Source of the DNA: Ascarosepion bandense
Taxonomy: Eukaryota; Mollusca; Cephalopoda; Sepiida; Sepiidae
Direction: 5' to 3'
NCBI GenBank assembly: GCA_037127315.1
Contig: JBBBDQ010001293.1
Coordinates: forward strand, 702,001 to 766,000
Length of the DNA: 64,000 nucleotides
Below, in pieces: positions 55,166 through 64,000 of the stretch. The translations under genes and the position numbers were made by a program. How positions within the stretch are numbered: the stretch's first letter is position 1; each line of letters starts with the position of its first letter. Under the pieces are notes generated by a model. That model was not told the origin of the DNA. It was given only the letters and a program-made list of their open reading frames with translations, and did not search any database.

Positions 55166-55690
55166 TCATGAGTGCCGAGCAAAAGCCATAAAAATATTTG
55201 AAGAAGAGACTGGGGGGAAGCCACATCTTGTCGGTGAGAAAGTGGCTGGAGTTGAGCTGCCAGGTCGGGATAGATTACATTGCAGATTCTCTTCTGGTAC
55301 CTGTCGAGAACCCCGAGATAAATAGCAAGAGCGCGTGACCAGATATGACAACAGTAGTTAATGCATGGGCGAATGATTGATTTGTATAAATGCAAGAGAG
55401 ATTCAGACGAGTAAATCTTTTTGGCAAGACACAGAAACCCAACCTTCCTAGCAGTAGATTTAACTCTTGATTCAATGTAGTCGTTCTACTTGAGGTCGGC
55501 TGAGAGTCTTTCTGGATAACTAGGTAGATTCTTATTAATGGTGGGGGCAGGAGGGACTGTCAGTGGGAGTTAATGGATAGAAACATCGTTCTGTGAAGCA
55601 TTACACTTTTATACGGGCCATTTCTTAGCCAATCCACCACAGATTAGCAGCGAGGTTATCTTTGTCCATCTTAAGCAAAAAGAAACTATA
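55166..55690 (-). pseudogene. LINE-J fragment, minus strand
   Basis: Minus strand: LWWIG (decayed WGKKW region), RLGFCVLPKRF, then in other frames SLLHLYKSIIRPCINYCCHI, LGVLDRYQKRICNVIYPDL and AAQLQPLSHRQDVASP. Frames change at least twice. The 3' end is replaced by the Penelope fragment. Confidence 0.85.
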
Positions 55691-55736
55691 TAAAGTTGTT
55701 TAGATGATATATCCAAAATATATATTTAGAAATATA
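55691..55736. other. Spacer
   Basis: Short AT-rich join between LINE-J and the Helitron. Confidence 0.4.
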
Positions 55737-56212
55737 CTAGCAGTATAGTCCGGCGTTGCTCCGGTGTAATGAAAGCTTTAAAACTAATCCATGGTCCTAG
55801 AGCTCAGCCTCTTTGGACGTTGGTACGAAAGACTAAAAAGCAATAGTTGTTTCCAGTTAAAGCGAAACCGTAGACTGAAAGAAAACTGAATGGATGTAAG
55901 TCAAATTTTGATTTCCTGGTATCGATATCAAATTTTCTGCACTATTGTAAGAACTGCAACCTTGAAACTTCTGAATATCGTTTCTTATGTCTTTGTATGA
56001 GTGTATCGAACCATTCCTTCTATAACCCGATTTTTCGATTATCGATTTTCGATATTTTTCGAGGGTACCTCGACACAAAACCTAGCCAAGAATACTCGCA
56101 GACGCTTATAATACAACTGTGTAAATTTTCAAGAAAATTGGTTCAGCTGTTTCGGAGTCTATAGGTAACGAACACACACATAGACAAAGTTTCATTTATA
56201 AATAAGTTTAGA
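55737..56212 (-). mobile_element. Helitron-like non-autonomous element, copy 3
   Basis: On the minus strand it begins TCTAAACTTATTTATAAATG and ends CCGGAGCAACGCCGG, ACTATACTG, CTAG (55737-55740 on the plus strand), flanked by A and T. The terminal stem is CCGG/CCGG here but CCCG/CGGG in copy 1, so the hairpin is kept while its bases differ. The interior matches copy 1 in parts and is shorter (476 bp). Confidence 0.72.
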
Positions 56213-56854
56213 TAATCTAATTTCTTTATTCTGAACACCCCATCTCTTTTGTTAGAATGTATAGAAGGTCAGGTCGATTTTTCAGAAAATAAACATTGAA
56301 TTCAATGTGAAAGGTCTCGTTTGATCTTATACGTTATGACACTAAAAAATAAATTCTTAGTTTTGTTCATTTATTCAGCATTTAGAATTACATATCTTCT
56401 AAAAATATTCAATGAAATACCAAATTTCCGCAAGTCTTTGCTTACAAACCGACTTCAACATTTTACAATTACAACAATAAACCAAAAATAAATTTATATC
56501 ATTTATATTAAACACATTGAATGGAAACTATATTCAAACCATAATTCTAATTATGAATCAACGCAAGCAAAATATGCAATTTTTTACTGTATTCAATAAT
56601 GAAAAACTGTACAAAAGAATTGTATGATAATACAAAAAGGCTATGAAGTCAATAATATTTGTTAGATCATTTGTTAGATTAGAACCAGTAAAAACGAAAT
56701 ATGGTTAAAAATGCATATAACGCCATAGTAATGCTGGAAAAATGTTTTACATTTTCATTGTTTATCGAACAAAGCACTAAAATGAGTGTATTGTTTAATA
56801 TATTACATCATACAGCAAAAAATTTTCGGTGTAATTTTCTTTGAAGTAAATGAA
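56213..56854. other. AT-rich, no gene recognised
   Basis: Loop sequence of the long inverted repeat, no repeat match seen. Confidence 0.5.
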
Positions 56855-57594
56855 GGTTTTATTTGATGCGACAATGATTTAGTAATAACGTGCTAGTTCT
56901 ATGCATCTTATCCATTTAAAATTTATAAAGGGTCAGTAAAAGTCTGTGACATAAGGATTTTACTGATCGGCAGAATGAAATTGCAAAGCTACGATTATGA
57001 ACCTAAACTTAATCTTTAAACTTATCGAAAAACAGTAATAATTTCTAAAACGTATTCTGTGTAGTTATTATCACTAGGCCTAACTTTTAAAATGCGTGCA
57101 ATGCCACAGTTCCAAAATAGACCTGCCTTAATGTATAGTCGCAACAACGTAAACACCGATGAAGTCTTAAAGACTATGTCAAACAAAAACTTTATTTTCA
57201 ACTTTCTCATAGTTTTTCCCTAATATATATAAATGGTTTCGAGCATGTTTATACCTTCCTCATTTTTATGTGTGCATATTTTCTTATTAATTGTTTTATG
57301 TATATGTGATTTAATTCCTTATTCTGTCTTGCGTTATATGTGTGATTTGATGTATCTATTCTCAGATTATTTCCAGTTTAAAAATCCCGCTGTTATAAAC
57401 CGTTTTTTTATATTTTGAGTGAAATTAACATTTATTTATTCATCAACGATCTGAATGAGACAACTGTAAGTTTCTTTTTAAATTTCTGAAATAAATTCTT
57501 GATTTATAACCGTTTAATTATGTGTTGAGTTTTACTTTCAATATTTTCTATTATATATATATATATAACGAATTAAAAAGTTTTACTGTGATCA
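56855..57594. repeat. Right arm of the long inverted repeat
   Basis: Reverse complement of 51749-52462. It carries the same short hydrophobic frame on the plus strand at 57233-57418. Small indels (longer TA run, an extra GTCTTAAAGACTATGTC-like stretch near 57163-57180) distinguish the arms. Confidence 0.93.
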
Positions 57595-58094
57595 TAAGAC
57601 TTAAACGCAACAAATAAACAGGAATATGTTTAAATCGAAAAGAAGAAAATCTTGATTTAGCATGTAATTTTCTAAGTTGTATAGTTTTCTAGCGTATAAT
57701 TTCTTTCTAAGAAAAAGTACAAAAATAACAGATAACAAAACACAGAATCAATCGACCAAAAGTAAGCATCGGATAAAGTGCAAAACGAAGAACCAGTGAA
57801 GCAACCAACAATAAAAGCAAGAATTTTGCCTAACTTCTAAACAGAAAGCTCAGTAGAATTATAATCGTGAATAATCTCCATCGTCCAGACCGATTGGCGA
57901 CCACTGACTGTTTTGCTGATTAAAGTCTTTCACGCCAGTGCATCGTTTAAGGACGCTGTCACTTAAGAAATGAATCTCTTCAGTGAATAAAAGAGAAAAG
58001 GAATGGAGTCTTTTTTTTTTATCTTTTAAACAGACGAATAAATTGTGTTTTTTTAGACTGTCCTAATTTGGTTGGCAGAAGCAGATATCATTCT
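57595..58094. other. No gene recognised
   Basis: A- and T-rich, no motif recognised. Confidence 0.5.
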
Positions 58095-58718
58095 TTTTTC
58101 ATTGGGTGACTAAAATCATGGTCATCATCAGAAAGTGCAGACCAACATGCCAAATACAGGTCGGGGATACTAGAATCAAGCAAGTACAAAAATTTAAATA
58201 CCTGGGAAGTGTTGTAACAGAAGACGGAAAGTGCGACACAGAGATTCGAAAGCGAATTGGAATGGCGAAGGAAGCATTCCAGAAGTTGAGTAAAGTATTA
58301 AGAAACAGGACAATTTCGCTAGAAACAAGGAAGAGAATACTGGATTGCTACGTGTTGTCCGTTCTTCAATATGGCAGTGAATGCTGGACAATATAATCAG
58401 AATTGAAGGAATAACTTGAAGCAACTGAAGTGTGGTTCTACAGAAGGATGCTGAGAATATCATAGATCGAGTTTGCGGGTAATGCTGAGGTTTTAGAAAT
58501 GATGGAAACAAAAGGGAAATTAATACTGAGCACCAGGAAGAGACAGCTGCAGTTCCTGGGACATGCAATGAGGAAGGAGGGCTTGGAGAACCTGATACTA
58601 ACAGGCCAGATAGAGGGAAAAAATAGACAGGGGAAAGCAACGGATAACATATTTGAATGGCCTAATCAGGTGGATGACGGAACGAGGGTTGTATGGTGTA
58701 ACAGCAGAAGGTCTCCCT
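58095..58718 (+). pseudogene. LINE-R C-terminal part, best copy
   Basis: Plus strand: CQIQVGDTRIKQVQKFKYLG, SVVTEDGKCDTEIRKRIGM, AKEAFQKLSKVLRNRTISLE, CYVLSVLQYGSECWTI, a TAA at about 58396, then WFYRRMLRI, MMETKGKLILSTRKRQLQFL, GHAMRKEGLENLILTGQIEG. This is the region after the catalytic palm of an RTE-like LINE. It starts abruptly at about 58095 and changes into LINE-J at 58718. Confidence 0.87.
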
Positions 58719-59370
58719 GAGAGCAATATACTGCGCCTCATCGGGCTTATCCTATCTTCCGATCTCAAGTGGAATCATTACATTAAGTCAAAAGCTAAAT
58801 CCATTGCTAGGAAAGATTGGTTAGTGTGTCAGGTCAGGAGTTTTTCAGCCTGAATCCATCTTGCACATATACAAATTAACCATCCGTCCGTGTATAGAAT
58901 ACTGCTGTTATATATCGTTAGGTGCCCCTGCTGTTCCTCTCAGTGATCTCGACAGGCTCCAAAGGAGAATCTGTAATGTGATAGTACTGACTTGGCGGTT
59001 TGACACCAGCCACTTTCTCACCGACGGGATGTGGCTTCCCTCTGTCGGTTCTATAGATATTTTCATGGCATCTGCTCCGACGAACTTAAGTCACTGGCGC
59101 CCCTGCCACAGGAGTTTACTCGTGCAGCCAGACTAGCAACAGGGTCCCACCCATTCACATTTAGATCAACCAAATGTAGCCGACAGTTCTACTCCATCAG
59201 CTTCATTTCTCGCACTTCCCGCCTTTGGAACTCTTTTCCATATTCTTGTTTTCCTGACGGCCATAACCTCCAGGAATTCTTTCTCTTCATTCTCCTCCTG
59301 CCTAAACTTTTACTCTTATGTATCCCCCTGCGTATCATTGGCGTTACCGCCTTATTTGGGGTGAAATGAT
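58719..59370 (+). pseudogene. LINE-J 3' half fused to LINE-R
   Basis: Starts SNILRLIGLILSSDLKWNHY, KSKAKSIARKDWLVCQ, then TIRPCIEYCCYI and LSDLDRLQRRICNVIV, then MASLCRFYRYFHGICSDEL, THPFTFR-type text, FYSISFISRTSRLWNSFPYS. It ends with the tail CCTGCGTATCATTGGCGTTA ... GGGGTGAAATGATTAAAA near 59375. A frameshift lies at about 58855. Confidence 0.87.
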
Positions 59371-59399
59371 TAAAAACAATATTTTTATGACAACTGCTG

Positions 59400-59655
59400 T
59401 AACGAGCTTTTTTTCCTGATTCACAGACCACATGAATCTAAGCGTGTTACTAATTGGCATAAAGTTCCCGCTATTTTACTGTCAAAATTGTTAAATATAA
59501 CCTCCACTTCTACTTAAATAGTTACTTTTCTCGCACTTGTCGTTTGTGAAACACCTTTCCGATCGCTTGCTTCCCTGATATCTACAATCTCTAAAAGGTT
59601 AGCTGTGACGTCATTGTCAAATTCTATCTAATTGATTCCCACCATACTCTTATCC
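59400..59655 (+). pseudogene. LINE-J C-terminal remnant
   Basis: TTTTCTCGCACTTGTCGTTT, CGCTTGCTTCCCTGATATCT and ACAATCTCTAAAAGGTTAG are a decayed form of the SRT.RLW..LP.ACFPD.YNL segment. Confidence 0.6.
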
Positions 59656-60205
59656 TTTCTTAGACATTAATCTTTTCACTCTTTTCTTTTTTTATTTTTT
59701 TCAATTGGAGTAGATAGACTAAACTATCGCCCGGTTCAAACTCCACCCACATCTGTTGTACAGGTGAAGAGGCTTATTTCTTGTTTCCTGTTTAGGATGC
59801 GGTTTCCGGTTTTCTCTCTTCCAGTCTTTTCACTCTTTTCTTTCTTAAATTTTTCAATTGGAGTAGATAGACTAAACTAACCCCCGGTTCACACTCCACC
59901 CATATCTATTGAACAGATGAACAGGCTCATCCGTTGTTTCCTGTTTAGGATGCTGTTTCCGGTTTTGTCTTTCCCAATCTTTTCACTCTTTTCTTTTTTC
60001 TTTCTTTTTTTCAATTGGAGTAGATAGACTAAACTATCGCCCGGTTCACACTCCACCCACGTCTATTGAACAGGTGAAGAGGCTCATCCCTTGTTTCCTG
60101 TTTAGGATGTGGTTTCCGGCTTTCTCTTTTCCATTCTTTTTTCCCTTATGCAGCCCCCTGCTCATCAGTGGCGTTATCGCCTTGCTTGGGGTGATATGAT
60201 TAAAA
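59656..60205 (+). repeat. LINE-J tail with three 155-bp units
   Basis: CAATTGGAGTAGATAGACTA starts at 59702, 59855 and 60012 (periods 153 and 157), each unit ending in CTTTTCACTCTTTTC. The family tail CTGCTCATCAGTGGCGTTAT ... GATATGATTAAAAA follows at about 60150-60205. Confidence 0.9.
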
Positions 60206-60949
60206 AAAAAATTCTATGTACCATTTTTCTCACAGTAAATTTCTCCCTAACGAGTGTCGGTCTTGCCTTGATTTTGGTAAAATGATTATAAAAAAAATGT
60301 TAAATATGAGACCGAATTCTGCTCAACTTCTTCTTTTGATGTCTCACCTAAACCATCCAGTCGTTGGTGATTCTCTAGAGAAAGGTCGTGTGGGCCCATT
60401 TTTTAACCACTGAAACATTTCCATATATATATATATATATATATAATATAGATTCAGACAAAAACAATTGTCTAGTACGACACAGATAATAAATTTTCTT
60501 AGCTACAGAGCAAGCAATTGATTCAATATAATCTTTTTCTTTGTATCAGTGGAAAATATTCGACTATTTTCAAAACATGATTTAATATTATTTGAAGTAT
60601 GTTGGTTATCTCTTGCATAGCATAAACTAAGTTATCATATTGGAACGAAATATATGTATGATTTTACCGTGTATATTACAAAGGAAGATACTAATACGTA
60701 TATAAATATTTAATGTAACCTTCACCCGGGAAGTAGTTTATGGATACCACGTTTCTAACATACTTCAGATTTTGATGTAAAATACAAGACTAAATTCTGT
60801 TCAATGTCTTCTCTTGGTGTCACGCTTAAATCAGGTTTTGAAGCATTTTAGACAGGTGATAATGAGAATGAGCATGGTTGGAAAAATATACTGTATTAAG
60901 CAATGCTTCTGTTGTAGCGCCGAGGTGAATCCGATACGCAGATATTGTG
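60206..60949 (-). repeat. Duplicated segment with LINE-J remnant; otherwise no gene
   Basis: The minus strand at 60420-60512 encodes SVAKKIYYLCRTRQLFLSES, a LINE-J piece, joined to non-LINE sequence (60357-60410, including CGTTGGTGATTCT). The same junction recurs at 61477-61620. Another diverged relative of the left part lies at 60775-60850. The remainder has no recognised feature. Confidence 0.6.
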
Positions 60950-61437
60950 TGCTGCGGTATTATTCAACACAATATCCGGTGCTAAACGGTATTATTAAAC
61001 ACAATATCCGGTGCTAAACGGTATTATTCAACACAATATCCGGTGCTAAACGGTATTATTCAATACAATATCCGGTGTTAAACGGTATTATTCAACACAA
61101 TATCGGTGCTAAACGGTATTTTTCAATACAATATCCTGTGATAAACGGTATTATTCAACACAATATCCGGTGCTAAACGGTATTATTCAATACAATATCC
61201 GGTGCTAAACGGTATTATTCAATACAATATTCGGTGATAAACGGTATTATTCAATACAATATCCGGTGTTAAACGGTATTATTCAACACAATATCCGGTG
61301 ATAAACGGTATTATTCAACACAATATCCGGTGATAAACGGTATTATTCAATACAATATCCGGTGATAAACGGTATTATTCAATACAATATCCGGTGATAA
61401 ACGGTATTATTCAACACAATATCCGGTGCTAAACGGA
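60950..61437. repeat. 32-bp tandem array, about 15 units
   Basis: Unit CGGTATTATTCAACACAATA followed by TCCGGTGCTAAA, period exactly 32. Variants are ACACA/ATACA and GTGCT/GTGAT/GTGTT. No spacers and no coding. Confidence 0.96.
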
Positions 61438-61625
61438 TAGACACAGAACAGTACAATAGTTACAATAACAAGACAATCGTTGGTGATTCGCTGGATACTG
61501 GTCATGCGTGACCTTTTTTTCAAAGACTGAAACATTTCCATACATATGTGTAATAGATTCAGTTGAAAATATTGTCTATCACGACACAGAGAATAAATTT
61601 TCTTAGCAACAGACCTTTTTTTTAA
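61438..61625 (-). repeat. Second copy of the duplicated segment with LINE-J remnant
   Basis: The minus strand encodes SVAKKIYSLCRDRQYF then the non-LINE join MEMFQSLKK, as in the copy at 60.4 kb. The array of 32-bp units lies between the two. Confidence 0.6.
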
Positions 61626-62264
61626 AATCATATCACTCTAAACAAGGCAGTACCACCACTGATATTCAAGGGGTACTGATTTGGCGGCTCGACTAACCAG
61701 GGGTTAGTTTAGTCTATCTACTTTATTTTTAATAAAATAGGAGAGTAAAACTTTTGACAGGAGGAGAGTGAAGAGAAACACGAACAGCTACAGGGGGTGT
61801 CAGAGAAAGGGCAAGAGAAGGATGTGAACAGATAAATGAAGATAGCTGCGAAGGTAGATGTGACACGATAACTAGGCATATATGTATTTTATTATAATAG
61901 ATTAAAATAGAAAATGGTTAAGAATAGAAAATAGTTTAAAAACATATTTAACAAAAGTGAAAAAGAAGAGGAAAAAAATAAATAAATAAACTCTTTTTCT
62001 TTTATGAGGAAAATTGTGGAAGAGACAAGGGTATCAGATTACTGTTTTAAATCCTACCGCTCTTTCGCTAAATATTTGACTCAGTGATTTAATGTGATAA
62101 AGAGATAAGTTCAGGAGATAAAAGTTCAGGAGGTGCGTTTCTCGAATGACCCGGTCAAAGGCTGTGTTTTACTGTATCTTGACCACACATTAAGAATTTT
62201 CCGGCGGAAGCTTTATTAAGATAAAAAAAAAAGATAACTGAAATTTCAGACTTACAGTCGCCAA
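61626..62264 (-). repeat. LINE-J 3' tail mosaic, then no gene recognised
   Basis: A minus-strand LINE-J tail (61630-61672) is followed by TGATTTGGCGGCTCGACTA, a plus-strand LINE-J piece, and by GTTAGTTTAGTCTATCTAC from the 155-bp unit, so three LINE-J parts are scrambled within 110 bp. 61740-61880 resembles LINE-J 3' UTR on the minus strand. The rest is unrecognised. Confidence 0.5.
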
Positions 62265-62658
62265 TGTTTATCACCGGTGGTCTACCGGATTTCCGGATTC
62301 ATTTTAAATAAATAGAGTCAGTTAAGTGTGTCAGTCAGTTGTGTTCAGCCGGGCGCGCAGTTGAGTGAGTAGAATCTCCGTTCGTCTTGTTTCGGTCAGT
62401 TCGGATTTGTTGATCTCCATTAATTAGAGTTAGAGCTGTGTGTCACATTCGCCTGCCCCAACCGAAAAGGCTAGCTCTAGTCTAAACGAAATAAAGCATC
62501 CTTTCAACTCATCCAAGTTGTGGAATGGTGTTCCTTATAGTTCAATCTTGTACCCCCAGCTTGAGGCTCCGACATTTTCAACAAACTTCCGGCAAACATC
62601 ACAGCGTGGAGAACGGCCGCCGGAGGAAATAGTTAGGACGGACCGTTGGGGTGTTACA
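62265..62658 (+). repeat. Candidate solo LTR
   Basis: Starts TGTTTATCACCGGTGG and ends CCGTTGGGGTGTTACA, so TGT..CACC at the left mirrors GGTGTTACA at the right. It is more GC-rich than its surroundings and contains AATAAAGC near 62489. I see no target-site duplication and no second copy, so it could also be unrelated unique sequence. Confidence 0.35.
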
Positions 62659-64000
62659 TAGAGAAAAAGGAAAAGAACAAGATACAGGTGTTTCAGAAAG
62701 GGCTGGAGTTAAGTGGATAATGGGAATTGACATTGCATTTAAATTCCTGCAGGTTGTAGCCGTCAGTATATGGAAAGGTGTTCCACAGGCGGGAAGCTCA
62801 AGAAAAGAAGCTGATGAAGTAGAATTGTCGGCTGCATTTGGTTTATCTAACTGTTGCAGGTCTGGTTGCCCGAGTAATTTCTTGTGGAAAATATTTATAG
62901 AAGAGACAGAGGGAAGCCACATCCCGCCGATGAGAAAGTGGCTGGAGTCGAGCTGCCAGGTTGGGACCAATCACATTACAGATTTTCTCTTGGAGCCGGT
63001 TGGGAATAGTGAGACGAACAGCAGAAGCGCCTGACCAGTTATGACAATAGTAGCAACTTATTCGATATAATCTTTCCATTTCATGTCAGCGAAGGCACAA
63101 CGATTAATTCAATAGTAGGTAAGCATTAGCCATGGGAAAGTTAAAAAGTGTTGTCTCAGATTATTAACCGAGAGCAGTTTAGCATTAGAATTATTAAAAT
63201 GAACGAGCCTCTCCTTTCATTGTTAGCAATAGAATATTAGTCATTTTTTAGACTAGCTTCTAATTTAACTTTATCAAACCGATTTTACTTACTTTTAAGA
63301 CAGGAGTCAAGAACTAGGTTATCGGCATAGATACCGAGTTGAGAACTGATACCATCAGGGAAGTAGTTTATCGAAAGTAGGGACAACATAGGTCCAAGGA
63401 CAGAGCCTTTGTGATTGGCTATATTAATGCAAAATGGATCTAGCAGAGTGCCCGTTCAATATAAAATTCATTTCATGCTTAGATAAGAAAGACTAAATCA
63501 ATTCAAAAAAATTCGTTCAGAAATACGATACTCTTTCAATTTGGAAAAAAACTGAATACCAAATGCGTTCGATATATCTAAAGCAGCAAATCTAAACTTT
63601 GACAGATTCTGTTAACAATAATTATTTAGTTAAATCAGCAGTTGTCTATAGAAGCAAAATTCATATAGCTTAGCAGAAAGAAAACCTTACGAGATGAGAG
63701 GCTTTACGAATTCAGTGTTGATTAGTGCCTCTAGTACTTTACCAAAAGAATAGGCAGATAGTTAAAAGTATCAGACAGTTCGCCTGTGTTCTTAAAGACT
63801 GAAACAGCAGGAGATGATTTCCAACAGGCGGGAAAGCAAGCATTTATTGCAGACTTTAGAGAGAACAGCAGCTAGTCAGGAGTACATTTTGAAGGAGTAT
63901 TGAAAGGAGATCATCAAGTTCACATTATTTGAGAGGATTCAGTTTAGAGCTACTACAGTTTTTTTATTTTCTTTATTGAGAAGTCGTATTATAGAAAAGC
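62659..64000 (-). pseudogene. LINE-J reverse transcriptase to 3' end, running off the window
   Basis: Minus strand from 64000: KNTGELSDTFNYLPI (linker to RT), EALINTEF, AALDISNAFG, ANHKGSVLGPMLSLLSINYF, QLGIYADNLVLDS (YADN instead of YADD), then ISCYYCHNWSGASAVRLTI, LQEKICNVIGPNLAARLQPL, SHRRDVASLCLFYKYF, ITRATRPATV and ASFLELPACGTPFH. It has many stops and shifts and an internal deletion. It is longer upstream than any other copy here, but the substituted catalytic Asp and broken frames show it is dead. Confidence 0.85.

Noticed and set aside
60950..61437. Regular 32-bp repeats resembling a CRISPR array
   Set aside because: Units are contiguous without unique spacers and the DNA is clearly animal; it is a tandem satellite.

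Overview
This is non-genic, repeat-dominated animal DNA. A tRNA-Arg-like SINE with a CTGA tail, many short TA, CA, CT and GATA arrays, several LINE clades, Penelope-like elements and Helitrons together suggest a mollusc, most likely a cephalopod such as an octopus. That identification is inference. I see no intact host protein gene, rRNA gene or functional tRNA gene. Almost every long open frame is either a decayed transposable-element protein or translated simple repeat. The only host-like coding sequence is a broken copy of a MYBBP1A/Pol5-type nucleolar protein on the minus strand at about 21.5-22.86 kb.

Names used here: LINE-J is a Jockey/CR1-superfamily LINE whose copies end in a shared GTAGCCCCCTGC...GATTAAAA tail. 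LINE-R is an RTE-like LINE with the YGSECWT and WFYRRMLRI motifs. LINE-E is an R2/NeSL-like LINE with a C-terminal CCHC knuckle and restriction-like endonuclease. SINE-1 is the tRNA-Arg-like SINE of about 300 bp.

Layout. 0.4-2.2 kb: Penelope-like reverse transcriptase and GIY-YIG nuclease. 4.29-4.41 kb: a tRNA-headed short repeat that carries a complete consensus hammerhead ribozyme. 5.0-7.3 kb: a dimeric minisatellite. 7.5-16.2 kb: SINE-1 copies, a Helitron, and a LINE-E copy split by a SINE. 17.1-18.0 kb: a large palindrome. 21.5-22.9 kb: the MYBBP1A-like pseudogene with an expanded acidic tract. 23.6-26.8 kb: the best LINE-J copy, a second Helitron, and LINE-R and LINE-J tails. 27.4-32.0 kb: a near-perfect palindrome, then LINE-R and LINE-J copies nested in each other. 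32.8-38.5 kb: LINE-R, LTR-like repeats, LINE-J and SINE-1. 38.5-44 kb: mostly AT-rich. 45-48 kb: GATA/AGAT arrays. 48.3-49.95 kb: second LINE-E copy. 50.9-59.6 kb: LINE-J pieces and a pair of inverted arms of about 0.7 kb enclosing 4.4 kb (SINE, Penelope, LINE-J, Helitron), then a LINE-R/LINE-J chimera. 59.7-64 kb: LINE-J tails, a 32-bp tandem array inside a duplicated segment, a possible solo LTR, and a LINE-J copy running off the window.

Nothing here forms an operon or pathway. The organisation reflects layered transposition: SINEs inside LINEs, LINEs inside SINEs and other LINEs, plus inverted duplications. The most interesting items are the hammerhead-bearing SINE-like unit, the Helitron family, the palindromes, and the recurring CTGAAGAT-hairpin-GAAA motif.
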